Notes: generated by a model not told the origin, from the sequence alone. Shown: positions 26,427 through 35,702, counted from the stretch's first letter. The stretch is DNA of 64,000 bases from Phenylobacterium montanum (GCF_018135625.1 NZ_CP073078.1:3752501-3816500); one strand, 5' to 3'. Numbers and translations: made by a program.

Positions 26427-28232
26427 ATGACCCTGAATGCAAAAGCCGACCTCGCGACCGCCGAGCCCCTGCCGCAATGGCGCCTGGACGACCTGTTCGA
26501 AAGCCGCGACGACCCGCGCATCGAACAGACCCTGAAGGCGGCCGCCGCCGCCAACGACGCCCTGGTGCGGCTGAAGGGCGCCTTTGTCGCCGCCCGGGCC
26601 GACGCCTCGCGCCTGGGGGCCACGATCGCCGAGGGGGTCTCGCTCTACGAGACCGCGACCAATGGCCTTTGGGCCGTGGGCGCCTACGCTTCGCTGGCGG
26701 CCTCGACCATGCGCGACGACGCGGCCTGGGCCAAGTTCGAGGGCGACGTGCGCGCCCGCTCGGCCGCGATCGCCGCCGAGAGCCTTTTCTTCACCCTGGA
26801 GCTGAACCAGCTGGAGGAATGGGAGATCGAGGCGGCGATGAAGGCCGAGCCGGCCGCGGCCCGCTATCGCCCCTGGCTGCGCCGCGTGCGCCTGTCACGG
26901 CCGCACGAGCTGTCGGCCGACCTGGAGCGGATGCTGGTCGATCGCGCGCCGGCGGTGGCCAACTGGACCCGGCTCTATGACGAGACCCTGAGTCGCCTGG
27001 TCGCCCGCTGCGGCAAGGAAAGCCTGACCCTGGCCGAGGCGTTGAACCGGATGAGCGACGCCGATCCGGATCGGCGCAAGCAGGCCGCCGGCGGCCTGGC
27101 CAAGGCGCTGGAGGAGCGGACGCCGATCCTCGCCCTCTCCCTCAACACCATCGCCGCGGAAAAGCAGATCGAGGATCGCTGGCGGCGCTACACCGACCCG
27201 GCCCAGTCGCGCCACCTGGCCAACGAGGTCGACGCCGATGCGGTCCAGGCCCTCGAGGCGGCGGTGGCCGAGAGCTATCCCAGGACTTCGCACCGCTACT
27301 ACGCGCTGAAGGCCAAGCTTCTGGGCCAGGCGCACCTGAACCACTGGGACCGCAACGCCCCGCTGGACCGCGCCGAACCGCGCAAATACAGCTGGGGCGA
27401 GGCGCAGGGCATGGTGCTGGAGGCGTTCTCGGACCTTGCCCCCGCCTTCGCCGACAAGGCCCAGGTGTTCTTCAGGGAGCCCTGGATCGACGCCCTGCCG
27501 CGCCCCGGCAAGACCTCGGGCGCCTATTCGCACCCGGTGACCTCGGACAAGCACCCCTATGTGTTCATGAACTATATGGGCGAGCGGCGGGACGTGCTGA
27601 CCCTGGCCCACGAGCTGGGCCATGCGGTGCACCAGACCCTGGCGGCGCCCCTGGGGACCCTGCTGGCCGACACCCCCCTGACCCTGGCCGAGACCGCCTC
27701 GATCTTCGGCGAGGGGCTGGTGTTCGACCGCCTGCTGGCCGAGGCCTCGCCCGCCGACCGCCGCGCGCTTTTGGCAGGCAAGATCGAGGACACCCTGAAC
27801 ACGGTCTCGCGCCAGATCGCGTTCCATAGATTCGAAACCCGCTTCCACGCAGAGCGCCAGGCCGGCGAGGTCGCGCCCGACAACATCGCCTCGATCTGGC
27901 TGGAGGTGATGGGCGAGAGCCTGGGGCCGGCGGTGAAGCTCAATCCCGGCTACGAGGTCTATTGGGCCTATGTCAGCCACTTCGCCCACGCGCCGTTCTA
28001 TGTCTACGCCTACGCCTTCGGGAACCTGCTGGTCGAAGCCCTGGCCGAGGCGCGGCGCAAGGACCCCAAGGGCTTCGCGCCGCTCTACGAGGACCTCCTG
28101 GCCGCCGGCGGCACCCGCACCTACGTCGAGGCGCTGAAGCCGTTCGGGCTGAACCCGCGCGAGAAAGCGTTCTGGGCGAGCGGATGCGCAAGGCTGGAGC
28201 GGCTGGTGGACGAGTTCGAGGCGCTGGTCTGA
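26427..28232 (+). CDS. M3-family oligoendopeptidase (PepF-like)
   Basis: A 601-residue cytosolic zinc metallopeptidase that degrades short peptides. The gluzincin motif HELGH is at about 395-399 (LAHELGHAVHQ), with the third zinc ligand Glu in TLAETASIFGE near 423. The M3 fold is helical throughout, and length matches oligoendopeptidase F. The chosen ATG 26427 gives MTLNAKADL; a longer frame from 26391 adds residues with no support. It is divergent from the TacA-like gene across 150 bp. Confidence 0.87.
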   Translation: MTLNAKADLATAEPLPQWRLDDLFESRDDPRIEQTLKAAAAANDALVRLKGAFVAARADASRLGATIAEGVSLYETATNGLWAVGAYASLAASTMRDDAAWAKFEGDVRARSAAIAAESLFFTLELNQLEEWEIEAAMKAEPAAARYRPWLRRVRLSRPHELSADLERMLVDRAPAVANWTRLYDETLSRLVARCGKESLTLAEALNRMSDADPDRRKQAAGGLAKALEERTPILALSLNTIAAEKQIEDRWRRYTDPAQSRHLANEVDADAVQALEAAVAESYPRTSHRYYALKAKLLGQAHLNHWDRNAPLDRAEPRKYSWGEAQGMVLEAFSDLAPAFADKAQVFFREPWIDALPRPGKTSGAYSHPVTSDKHPYVFMNYMGERRDVLTLAHELGHAVHQTLAAPLGTLLADTPLTLAETASIFGEGLVFDRLLAEASPADRRALLAGKIEDTLNTVSRQIAFHRFETRFHAERQAGEVAPDNIASIWLEVMGESLGPAVKLNPGYEVYWAYVSHFAHAPFYVYAYAFGNLLVEALAEARRKDPKGFAPLYEDLLAAGGTRTYVEALKPFGLNPREKAFWASGCARLERLVDEFEALV

Positions 28233-28320
28233 ACAGCCGCCATTGAGCCCAGCTTTCTGAAGGCATAGCCTATCCCGACGACCGGCGCGCCACGACGCCG
28301 GCGCGAACGGGGGAAATGGA

Positions 28321-28986
28321 ATGGCTCTCAAGGTCATCGGAACCGGGCTTGGCCGGACCGGCACTATGTCGCTGAAGCTGGCGCTGGAGCAGCTGGGCCT
28401 CGGCCCGTGCCACCACATGGTCGAGGTGTTCATGCATCCCGAGAGCGTGCCCCTGTGGGTCGCCGCGGGGGCCGGCGCGCCGGATTGGGACGCGATCTTC
28501 GCCGGCTATCAGTCGATGGTCGACTATCCCGGCTGCAAGTTCTGGCGCCAGCTGATGGATCACTATCCAGACGCCAAGCTGATTCACTCCCTCCGCGACC
28601 CGGCCCAATGGTTCGAGTCGACCCAGGCGACCATATTCGCGCCGGGCGGCCCCGCATCCTCGCCACCGGAGCCGATGAAGGCCTTCTTCAACATGGTGAT
28701 GTCCGACTTCGGCGGTCGGCAGAACGACCGCGACTTCATGATCGACTATTTCAAGCGCCACACCGACGAGGTGATGCGCACTGTGCCGGCCGACCGCCTT
28801 ATCGTGTTCGAGGCCACCCAGGGCTGGGAACCCCTGTGCGGCTTCCTTGGCGTTCCGGTCCCGGACACCCCGTTCCCCAAGCACAACACCCGCGAAGAAT
28901 TCCAGGCGCGCACGGCGGCGCACGCCGGCGCGCCGCCAGACCCGGCCTCGATCAAGGCCGAGCTGGACAAGGCGAAGGGCGCTTAG
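28321..28986 (+). CDS. Sulfotransferase-family protein
   Basis: A 221-residue protein with the PAPS 5'-phosphosulfate loop GTGLGRTGTMSLKLAL at residues 7-22 and the 3'-phosphate-binding segment HSLRDPAQWFEST near 96-108. The C-terminal part (GWEPLCGFLGVPVPDTPFPKHNT) matches the Sulfotransfer_4/NAD-dependent-epimerase-linked group, common in alphaproteobacteria. Transfer of sulfate from PAPS to a small molecule is expected, but many members are uncharacterised. GGGGGAAA lies just upstream of the ATG. The convergent amidohydrolase ends 3 bp away. Confidence 0.82.
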   Translation: MALKVIGTGLGRTGTMSLKLALEQLGLGPCHHMVEVFMHPESVPLWVAAGAGAPDWDAIFAGYQSMVDYPGCKFWRQLMDHYPDAKLIHSLRDPAQWFESTQATIFAPGGPASSPPEPMKAFFNMVMSDFGGRQNDRDFMIDYFKRHTDEVMRTVPADRLIVFEATQGWEPLCGFLGVPVPDTPFPKHNTREEFQARTAAHAGAPPDPASIKAELDKAKGA

Positions 28987-28989
28987 GCC

Positions 28990-30657
28990 CTATCCTTGGT
29001 GGGCCACCTGGCCGTCGACGATGGTCAAGGTCGCCTTGGCCTTGGGGATCTCGGCCGGATCGACCGTCATCAGGTCCTTGGAGAAGACGCTGACGTCGGC
29101 GCGCTTGCCGACCTCGATCGAGCCCAGCTCCTTCTCGCTGAAGATCCCGTAGGCCGCCGCGCCGGTGAACAGGTTCAGCGCCTGGGCCCGGCTGACCGCC
29201 TCGTCCAGGCCCCAGTCCGGGCCGGCGAAGCCGTTCAAGGCGTGGCGGTAGCAGGCGGCGTAGTATTCGATCAGGGGGTCGCCCTTCTCCACCGGCGCAT
29301 CGGTGCCGCCGCAGACCACCGCGCCGGAGGCCAGGAGGCTCTTCCAGGCGTAGGCGCCCTTCAGCCGATCCGGCCCCAGCCGCGCCGGGGCGAAATAGAG
29401 GTCGCCGATGGCGTGCGAGGGCTGCATGGAGGCGATCACGCCCATGGCCGCGAAGCGCGGCAGGTCCTCAAGCGACAGGATCTGGGAGTGCTCGATACGC
29501 CAGCGGCGATCGTTGTGGCCCGAGCCGAGCACCTCGGCGATGGCGTTCAGGGTGTTGCGGTTGCCGCGGTCGCCGATGGCGTGGGTGGCGACCTGGGCGT
29601 TCACCGCCTTGGCCTTCTGCATCGCGCCGACGATGGTGTCGTGCGACATCACCTCGAGTCCCACCGAGCCTGGCTTGTCGGAATAGGGCGCCAGGAGCGC
29701 CGCGCCGCGCGAGCCCAGGGCGCCGTCGGCATAGAGCTTGATCCCGCGCAGATGCACGCGCCCGGTGGGGTCGACCGTGGGGCCGGTCCTGAGCACCTCG
29801 TCCGCCTGGTCCAGGTCCATGAAGTTGTCGACCCGCAGGCGCAAGGTCCCCTGCCCCGCCATGCCGCGCAGGATGTCGAGTTCGTCCTGAGCCACGCTCA
29901 TGGAATGGACGCCGGTCCAGCCGCGCGAGCAGTAAAGCTTGTCGGCTAGGCCCAGGGCCTGGCGCTTCATGGCTTGGTCGGGCTTGGGGAACACGGTCTT
30001 GACCAGGTCCATGGCGTTGTCGACGAACATGCCGTTGGGCTCGCCGCCCGCCTGGCGCAGGATCTCGCCGCCAGCCGGATTGGGTGTCGAGGCGGTGATC
30101 CCGGCCAGCTGGATGGCCTTGGAATTGACCACCACCGCATGGCCGTCGGCGCGTTCCAGCATCACCGGCCGGTCGGCGACCACGGCGTCGAGGTCGGCTC
30201 GGGTGGGGAAGCGGTGTTCGGGCCAGTGGGTCTCGATCCAGCCGCGGCCGAACAGGGGGCCGGCCGGCTGCTGCGCGGCGGCGGCCTTGAGCCGGGACTG
30301 CACCTCGACGATCGAGGCCGAGCCTTCGAGATTGAGGGTCATCTCGCGCAGGCCGATCTCGGTCAGGTGCGCGTGGCAGTCGACGAAGCCCGGATAGGCG
30401 GCCGAACCGCCGAGGTCGATCACCCGCCCGCCCGGCGCGGCCGCCTTGGCCCCGGCGAGGTCGCCGACATAGGCGAAGCGCCCGGCCTGGATCGCCACGG
30501 CCTGGACCGTCTGGACGTCCTTCAGTCCGGTGTAGATAGGCCCGCCGGTCAGGACCAGGCCGGGCGCCTGGGCGCGGCCGATCACGGGCGCCGCGGCGAC
30601 GGCGGCGCCGAGGGCCAGGATGCTGCGGCGGCTGAGATTGGTGTTGTGCTGGTTCAT
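28990..30657 (-). CDS. Tat-exported amidohydrolase, YtcJ-like
   Basis: A 555-residue metal-dependent hydrolase of the amidohydrolase_3 group. The N-terminus has a twin-arginine signal, SRRSILALGAAVAAAPVIG, so it folds in the cytosol and is exported by Tat. Metal-binding features include DCHAHLTE (HxH), the later Lys/His region GIKLYADGALGSRGA, THAIGDRGN and a final GGTDAPVE Asp. The start ATG 30657 follows GGGGGAAG. Members of this group act on amide, carbamate or N-acyl bonds; the substrate here is unknown. Confidence 0.86.
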   Translation of the reverse strand: MNQHNTNLSRRSILALGAAVAAAPVIGRAQAPGLVLTGGPIYTGLKDVQTVQAVAIQAGRFAYVGDLAGAKAAAPGGRVIDLGGSAAYPGFVDCHAHLTEIGLREMTLNLEGSASIVEVQSRLKAAAAQQPAGPLFGRGWIETHWPEHRFPTRADLDAVVADRPVMLERADGHAVVVNSKAIQLAGITASTPNPAGGEILRQAGGEPNGMFVDNAMDLVKTVFPKPDQAMKRQALGLADKLYCSRGWTGVHSMSVAQDELDILRGMAGQGTLRLRVDNFMDLDQADEVLRTGPTVDPTGRVHLRGIKLYADGALGSRGAALLAPYSDKPGSVGLEVMSHDTIVGAMQKAKAVNAQVATHAIGDRGNRNTLNAIAEVLGSGHNDRRWRIEHSQILSLEDLPRFAAMGVIASMQPSHAIGDLYFAPARLGPDRLKGAYAWKSLLASGAVVCGGTDAPVEKGDPLIEYYAACYRHALNGFAGPDWGLDEAVSRAQALNLFTGAAAYGIFSEKELGSIEVGKRADVSVFSKDLMTVDPAEIPKAKATLTIVDGQVAHQG

Positions 30658-30805
30658 GCCAGTTCTTCCCCCATGATTTTGCAGGTTCGCCGGGGAGTCT
30701 GGCATGGCGTGGCCCCAAGCGGAACCATTTGCGGCCTTGCCTTTCGCTTACCGGCGATTAGTTGAGACTGAAGAGCATAGATTTCTGCATTTCGAGCGTG
30801 AAGCC

Positions 30806-31759
30806 ATGGCCGACGACCTTTCATCCCTGCCCGAATTCCCCCCGCCGCTGGCGCCCTACAAGGGCGCGGTTCCCGAGGCTCCCACCTGGTTCGACGCCGC
30901 CATCGCCAAGGCGCCCGAGCGGAGTATGGTGACGGTCAAGGGCGCGGCGATCGAGCTTCTGACCTGGGGCCAGCGCGGCAAGCCGGGCCTGCTCCTGGTG
31001 CATGGCAACACCGCCCATGCCGACTGGTGGAGCTTCATCGCCCCGATCCTGGCCGAGGACTACCGGGTGGCGGCCATCTCCATGTCGGGCATGGGCGGGT
31101 CAGACTGGCGCGAACGCTACGATTTCGAGACCTATGCCGACGAAATGTTCGAGGGCGCCAAGGCGGCGGGCCTGTACGACGATGGGCAGAAGCCGATCTA
31201 TGTCGGCCACTCCTTCGGCGGCGCCCAGGTGTTCTATTCCGCCACCCGCCATGCCGACCGGATGCGGGCCGCGATCCTGGTCGACACCGGCTTTGGCGGC
31301 CCGCCCCCGGCCGAAGAGGGCTTTCGTGCGCCGGAGACACGGCCAAAGCAGAACCGCGCCTACGCCACCCTGCCCGAGGCCCTGGCCCGCTTCCGGCTGA
31401 TGCCGCCGCAGAGCTGCCGCAACACCTATATCGCCGACTTCATCGCCCGGCGCTCGCTGAAGGCCGTTCCCCTGGACGGCGGCGGCGAGGGCTGGACCTG
31501 GCGTTTCGATCCGCAGCTGTGGAACAAGCTCGACCGGGTCGGGCTTTCGTCCCTGACCGCTCCGCCGGGGCCGCACGCGCCGATGGTGCATGTCTATGGC
31601 GAAAACTCGGCCATCATCCAGCGGATGCAGGCCGCAGAGCGGCGGGTGCCGGCCGATGTGCCCAGCTTCGCCATCCCCGACGCCGAGCACCACGTGATGA
31701 TCGACCAGCCCCTGGCCCTGATCACGGCCCTGCGCGGCCTCCTGGTCTCCTGGCCTTGA
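30806..31759 (+). CDS. Alpha/beta hydrolase
   Basis: A 317-residue alpha/beta-fold hydrolase. The oxyanion segment LLVHGNTAHADWW and the nucleophile elbow GHSFGG (Ser near 136) are clear; the catalytic His is probably in DAEHHVMIDQP near the end. Cap-domain residues lie between about 165 and 235. ATG 30806 (MADDLSSLPEF) is preferred to the longer frame at 30704. No signal peptide is seen. The divergent amidohydrolase may belong to the same catabolic function, but this is inference. Esterase, epoxide hydrolase and dehalogenase roles are all possible. Confidence 0.83.
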   Translation: MADDLSSLPEFPPPLAPYKGAVPEAPTWFDAAIAKAPERSMVTVKGAAIELLTWGQRGKPGLLLVHGNTAHADWWSFIAPILAEDYRVAAISMSGMGGSDWRERYDFETYADEMFEGAKAAGLYDDGQKPIYVGHSFGGAQVFYSATRHADRMRAAILVDTGFGGPPPAEEGFRAPETRPKQNRAYATLPEALARFRLMPPQSCRNTYIADFIARRSLKAVPLDGGGEGWTWRFDPQLWNKLDRVGLSSLTAPPGPHAPMVHVYGENSAIIQRMQAAERRVPADVPSFAIPDAEHHVMIDQPLALITALRGLLVSWP

Positions 31760-31862
31760 GACCGCGCACGTTTGGATTGCCCGCCGGGCGGCCAACCACC
31801 GGCGGGATCTGTGCGGATTCGCTCAGGGACGATTGACCGCGCCTGTCGCAGGCGCGCGCACC

Positions 31863-31890
31863 CTTGAGCCTACGGCCAGGTTCGTATACT
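31863..31890 (+). promoter_or_regulatory. Candidate sigma-70 promoter for the oxidase subunit IV gene
   Basis: CTTGAG (31863-31868) and TATACT (31885-31890) are separated by 16 bases and lie 47 bases before the ATG at 31937. AAGGA precedes the start by about ten bases. Hairpins at 31780-31806 and 31839-31855 lie upstream and may end transcription of the preceding hydrolase gene. Confidence 0.5.
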
Positions 31891-31936
31891 CGGCCCCACA
31901 CGGCGGGAACAGCGCACTCATAAGGACGATCAAGGC

Positions 31937-32164
31937 ATGGCTTCCGAGTATCATCGCGGCGAAATGGACATCCGCGAGCAGGCGGCGACCTTCAAGGGCG
32001 TCATGGCGGCGACCAAGTGGGGCTCGCTGGCCGTCACCGTCGGCGTGCTGTTCTTCACCCTGCTGTTCTGCACCCAGACCGGCTTCGGCGGTTCGGCCGG
32101 CGCGGCCCTGGCCCTGCTGGTGCTGGGCGTGGTCGGCCTGCGCGAGCGCGCCGCTGCGCACTGA
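31937..32164 (+). CDS. aa3-type cytochrome c oxidase subunit IV
   Basis: A 75-residue single-pass inner-membrane subunit. The N-terminus (SEYHRGEMDIREQAATFKGVM) matches the alphaproteobacterial subunit IV pattern (MDIxEQxxTFxGF), followed by a hydrophobic region at about 29-68 that could form one long or two short helices. This subunit binds the aa3 oxidase core and is not needed for catalysis in Paracoccus. The core oxidase genes are not nearby; the gene stands alone between its own promoter and a strong terminator. Confidence 0.88.
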   Translation: MASEYHRGEMDIREQAATFKGVMAATKWGSLAVTVGVLFFTLLFCTQTGFGGSAGAALALLVLGVVGLRERAAAH

Positions 32165-32206
32165 CGCTCCGTCGCTGGCCAGCTAATGCCGGCGACAGAA
32201 TTTCTG

Positions 32207-32220
32207 CAAACAATTGTTTG
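32207..32220. repeat. 14-bp perfect palindrome CAAACAATTGTTTG
   Basis: A perfect AT-rich palindrome between the oxidase subunit IV stop and its terminator. It stands out in this GC-rich DNA. It may be part of the transcript end or a protein-binding site; no second copy was seen. Confidence 0.5.
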
Positions 32221-32225
32221 AATCG

Positions 32226-32255
32226 GCCGAAGCGGCCAGCCCGCTTCGGCTTTTT
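32226..32255 (+). terminator. Intrinsic terminator
   Basis: Perfect 10-bp stem GCCGAAGCGG / CCGCTTCGGC with loop CCAGC, followed by TTTTT. It ends the oxidase subunit IV transcript before the pnt operon. Confidence 0.88.
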
Positions 32256-32419
32256 CCGTGCCGGGGCGCCTATTTCGTCGCCTCAGGTCAAAAGGATGAC
32301 GCCTGGCCGCTGGACAAGCGCGTCCCCCTCCCGCAACTAATGCGCCAAGCGTTCCCCTGAGCCGGTTTCCGCGAACGGGAACAGAGCGATGGGGCGGGCC
32401 AGCGGGGGATCTTGCACGG

Positions 32420-33556
32420 ATGACAGCGCGTATTGCGGTCACGAAGGAACGTCGCGCGGGTGAGACGCGGGTTGCGGCGACGCCGGACAGCGTCAAGAAG
32501 CTGATCGGGCTGGGCTTTTCCGTGATCGTGGAGACGGGCGCGGGACTTGCGGCCTCGTTTCCAGATGCCGATTACGCCGCTGCGGGGGCCGAGATCGCGC
32601 CCACGGCCGAGGCGGCCCTGGCGGGCGCCGACATCCTGTTCAAGGTCCGCGCCCCCGCCGATGAGGAGATCGCCGCGCTGAAGAGCGGCGTCCTCCTGGC
32701 GGCCCTGCTCAACCCTTACGGCGACAAGGCCGTCGTCGAGGCCCTGGCGGCCAAGGGCGTCTCAGCCTTCGCCATGGAGTTCATCCCGCGCATCACCCGG
32801 GCCCAGGTGATGGACGCCCTGTCCAGCCAGGCCAACCTGGCCGGCTATCGCGCGGTGATCGAAGCGGCCGAGGCCTATGGCCGGGCGTTCCCGATGATGA
32901 TGACCGCCGCCGGCACCGTCGCGGCGGCCAAGGTGTTCATCATGGGCGTCGGCGTCGCCGGCCTGCAGGCCATCGCCACGGCGCGCCGGCTTGGGGCGGT
33001 GGTCACCGCCACCGACGTGCGCCCGGCGACCAAGGAGCAGGTCGAAAGCCTCGGGGCTAAGTTCCTGGCGGTCGAGGACGAGGAGTTCAAGAACGCCCAG
33101 ACCGCCGGTGGCTACGCCAAGGAGATGAGCGCCGAATACCAGGCCAAGCAGGCGGCCCTGGTCTCCACCCATATCGCCAAGCAGGACATCGTCATCACCA
33201 CCGCCCTGATCCCGGGCCGGCCGGCGCCGAAACTGGTCTCGGCCGAGCAGGTGGCCTCGATGAAGCCGGGCTCGGTCCTGATCGACCTGGCCGTCGAGCA
33301 GGGCGGCAATGTGGTCGGGGCCAAGGCCGGCGAGGTGGTGATCACCGACAATGGAGCCAAGATCGTCGGCTACACCAACCTGCCGGGCCGGCTGGCGGCC
33401 GACAGCTCCAGCCTCTACGCCAAGAACCTCTTGGCCTTCGCCGGCCTGCTCCTGAACAAGGAAGGGGCGCTGGCCCCCGACCTCGAGGACGAGATCCTGA
33501 AAGCCGCCCTGGTCGCCCAGGGCGGGGCCATCGTCCATCCGTCCCTGAAGTCCTGA
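32420..33556 (+). CDS. pntAA: NAD(P) transhydrogenase subunit alpha, NAD-binding part
   Basis: A 378-residue cytosolic component (dI) of the proton-translocating transhydrogenase that reduces NADP with NADH. The N-terminus has the RRAGETRVAATPDSVKKL family motif; the Rossmann segment is VFIMGVGVAGLQAIATARRLGAVV near 173-196, followed by the mobile loop MSAEYQAKQ. As in many alphaproteobacteria the alpha subunit is split: the membrane part is pntAB 19 bp downstream. It is preceded by a strong terminator, so the operon promoter lies within 32256-32419. Confidence 0.93.
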   Translation: MTARIAVTKERRAGETRVAATPDSVKKLIGLGFSVIVETGAGLAASFPDADYAAAGAEIAPTAEAALAGADILFKVRAPADEEIAALKSGVLLAALLNPYGDKAVVEALAAKGVSAFAMEFIPRITRAQVMDALSSQANLAGYRAVIEAAEAYGRAFPMMMTAAGTVAAAKVFIMGVGVAGLQAIATARRLGAVVTATDVRPATKEQVESLGAKFLAVEDEEFKNAQTAGGYAKEMSAEYQAKQAALVSTHIAKQDIVITTALIPGRPAPKLVSAEQVASMKPGSVLIDLAVEQGGNVVGAKAGEVVITDNGAKIVGYTNLPGRLAADSSSLYAKNLLAFAGLLLNKEGALAPDLEDEILKAALVAQGGAIVHPSLKS

Positions 33557-33575
33557 TCGCCTCGGAGCATCCGAA

Positions 33576-33902
33576 ATGGAAACCGTCGACCCGACCGTGT
33601 TCCGCCTCGCCATCTTCGTGCTGGCGATATTCGTCGGCTATTACGTGGTCTGGAGCGTGACCCCGGCCCTGCACACGCCGCTGATGGCGGTGACCAACGC
33701 CATCTCCTCGGTGATCATCGTCGGCGCGCTGCTCGCTGCCGCAGCTCATGGCGTCGAAGGCTCCGCCGCCGGCGGCTCGGTGTGGATCTCCAAGGGCGCC
33801 GGCGCGCTGGCCGCAGCCCTGGTCTCGGTCAACATCTTCGGCGGCTTCCTGGTCACCCAGCGGATGCTGGCCATGTACAAGAAGAAGGACCGGGCGAAGT
33901 GA
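33576..33902 (+). CDS. pntAB: NAD(P) transhydrogenase subunit alpha, membrane part
   Basis: A 108-residue inner-membrane subunit with about three hydrophobic segments (near 10-29, 39-61 and 70-95). The motif TPALHTPLMAVTNAISSVIIVGAL is typical of the dII alpha region that forms part of the proton channel with PntB. It follows pntAA by 19 bp. pntB, which normally follows directly, is separated here by an extra small membrane-protein gene. Confidence 0.92.
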   Translation: METVDPTVFRLAIFVLAIFVGYYVVWSVTPALHTPLMAVTNAISSVIIVGALLAAAAHGVEGSAAGGSVWISKGAGALAAALVSVNIFGGFLVTQRMLAMYKKKDRAK

Positions 33903-33927
33903 TCGAAGCCGCACAAAGGCGCGATCC

Positions 33928-34293
33928 ATGATGCTGTCAGATACCGCTCTGGGCCTGGTTTCAATGATCGCCATCGCGGTCATTCCATTCGGCTTCTTCT
34001 TGCTGCTCCTGCGGGAACGCAGCTCGAGGCCGGCCAACTTCACGGGCCTTGAGCGCTGGGTTTTCAAGCCGTTGATGTGGGCAGCTCGCGCATTTGCGGC
34101 CGCTCTGTTGGCGTTCGACGGCTATCAATGGCTGCAACGCGCCTGGCGAATGCAAAATTGGCCTTTGATCATCTTGCTCGGTTTGGCCTCGGTGATCGCC
34201 GTAGCCTCCTGGCTCGTTCCCGACAAAGTCCTGACAAATCTGAGAAGGCGCGCGTCCGGACGGATGAAGCGCCGGATGGGGATCGCTTTATGA
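33928..34293 (+). CDS. Unknown small membrane protein inside the pnt operon
   Basis: A 121-residue protein with three predicted membrane segments: about 8-27 (GLVSMIAIAVIPFGFFLLLL), 50-67 and 79-97 (PLIILLGLASVIAVASWLV). It ends in a basic tail (RRRASGRMKRRMG). It begins 25 bp after pntAB at ATG 33928 and its stop overlaps the pntB start in ATGA, so it is coupled to pntB. Codons such as TTG, CAA, AAT and GGT are more frequent than in the flanking pnt genes, hinting at a later arrival. I recognise no family. A role with transhydrogenase would be inference only. Confidence 0.7.
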   Translation: MMLSDTALGLVSMIAIAVIPFGFFLLLLRERSSRPANFTGLERWVFKPLMWAARAFAAALLAFDGYQWLQRAWRMQNWPLIILLGLASVIAVASWLVPDKVLTNLRRRASGRMKRRMGIAL

Positions 34294-35702
34294 ACGCCAA
34301 TATCGCCGCCATCGCCTATCTGATCTCGGGCGTGCTGTTCATCCTGGCGCTGAGGGGGCTGTCCAGCCCCGAGACCAGCCGCCGGGGCAACCAGATGGGC
34401 ATGCTGGGCATGGCCATCGCCGTCAGCGTCACCCTGATGACCCTGGCCTCGCAAGCCGCGCTGGACCCGGTCACCATCGGCCTGATCTTCGCCGGGGTGC
34501 TGATCGGCGGCTCGGTCGGGGCGCTGATCGCCCGCCGGGTGCCGATGACCTCGATGCCGCAGCTGGTGGCCGCCTTCCACAGCCTGGTGGGCCTCTCGGC
34601 CTGCCTGGTGGCCGTGGCCGCCCTCTACACCCCGGCCGCCTATCACATCACCACGCCGGACGGCGGGGTGAAGCTGGAGAGCCTGATCGAGCTGTCGCTG
34701 GGCGTGGCCATCGGCGCCATCACCTTCACCGGCTCGGTGATCGCCTTCGCCAAGCTGAACGGAAACATGAGCGGCGCGCCGATCCTGCTGCCCGCCCGCC
34801 ACCTCTTGAACATCGCCATCGGCGTCGCCGTCGTGGCCCTGATCGTAGTGCTGGTGATGAGCGGCGGCTCGGCCAAGTGGGCCTTTTGGGGGATCACGGC
34901 CCTGGCGCTGACCGCCGGGATCACCCTGATCATCCCCATCGGCGGCGCGGACATGCCGGTGGTGGTGTCGATGCTGAACAGCTATTCCGGCTGGGCGGCG
35001 GCGGCCCTGGGCTTCACCCTGGAGAACACCACCCTGATCATCACCGGGGCCCTGGTGGGCTCCTCGGGCGCGATCCTGTCCTACATCATGTGCAAGGGCA
35101 TGAACCGCAGCTTCGTCTCGGTGATCCTGGGCGGCTTCGGCGGCGACGTGGCGGCAGCCGGCGGCAAGGTCGAGACCCGGCCCGTCAAGCAAGGCAGCGC
35201 CGACGATGCGGCCTTCATCATGAAGAACGCTTCGAAAGTGATCATCGTCCCCGGCTACGGCATGGCGGTTGCCCAGGCCCAGCACGCGCTGCGGGAAATG
35301 GCCGACAAGCTGAAGGAGGAGGGCGTCGAGGTGAAATACGCCATCCACCCCGTCGCCGGCCGCATGCCCGGGCACATGAACGTGCTGCTGGCCGAAGCCA
35401 ACGTTCCTTACGACGAGGTGTTCGAGCTGGAGGACATCAACGCCGAGTTCCCCACTGCCGACGTGGCCTTTGTCATCGGCGCCAACGACGTCACCAACCC
35501 GGCGGCCAAGACCGACCCGCAGTCACCGATCTTCGGCATGCCGATCCTGGACGTGGAAAAGGCCCGCACCGTCCTGTTCGTCAAGCGCGGCATGGGCTCG
35601 GGCTATGCCGGCGTCGAGAACGAGCTGTTCTTCAAGGACAACACCATGATGCTGTTCGCCGACGCCAAGAAAATGGTCGAGGGCATCGTCAAGGGGCTCT
35701 GA
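34290..35702 (+). CDS. pntB: NAD(P) transhydrogenase subunit beta
   Basis: A 470-residue inner-membrane subunit. The first about 270 residues are hydrophobic (dII beta, eight or nine segments); the C-terminal dIII domain binds NADP, with the motif VIIVPGYGMAVAQAQHAL near 315-332 and HPVAGRMPGHMNVLLAEA. It completes the proton-translocating transhydrogenase. The ATG at 34290 overlaps the stop of the upstream unknown gene. A terminator hairpin overlaps its stop codon. Confidence 0.93.
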   Translation: MNANIAAIAYLISGVLFILALRGLSSPETSRRGNQMGMLGMAIAVSVTLMTLASQAALDPVTIGLIFAGVLIGGSVGALIARRVPMTSMPQLVAAFHSLVGLSACLVAVAALYTPAAYHITTPDGGVKLESLIELSLGVAIGAITFTGSVIAFAKLNGNMSGAPILLPARHLLNIAIGVAVVALIVVLVMSGGSAKWAFWGITALALTAGITLIIPIGGADMPVVVSMLNSYSGWAAAALGFTLENTTLIITGALVGSSGAILSYIMCKGMNRSFVSVILGGFGGDVAAAGGKVETRPVKQGSADDAAFIMKNASKVIIVPGYGMAVAQAQHALREMADKLKEEGVEVKYAIHPVAGRMPGHMNVLLAEANVPYDEVFELEDINAEFPTADVAFVIGANDVTNPAAKTDPQSPIFGMPILDVEKARTVLFVKRGMGSGYAGVENELFFKDNTMMLFADAKKMVEGIVKGL

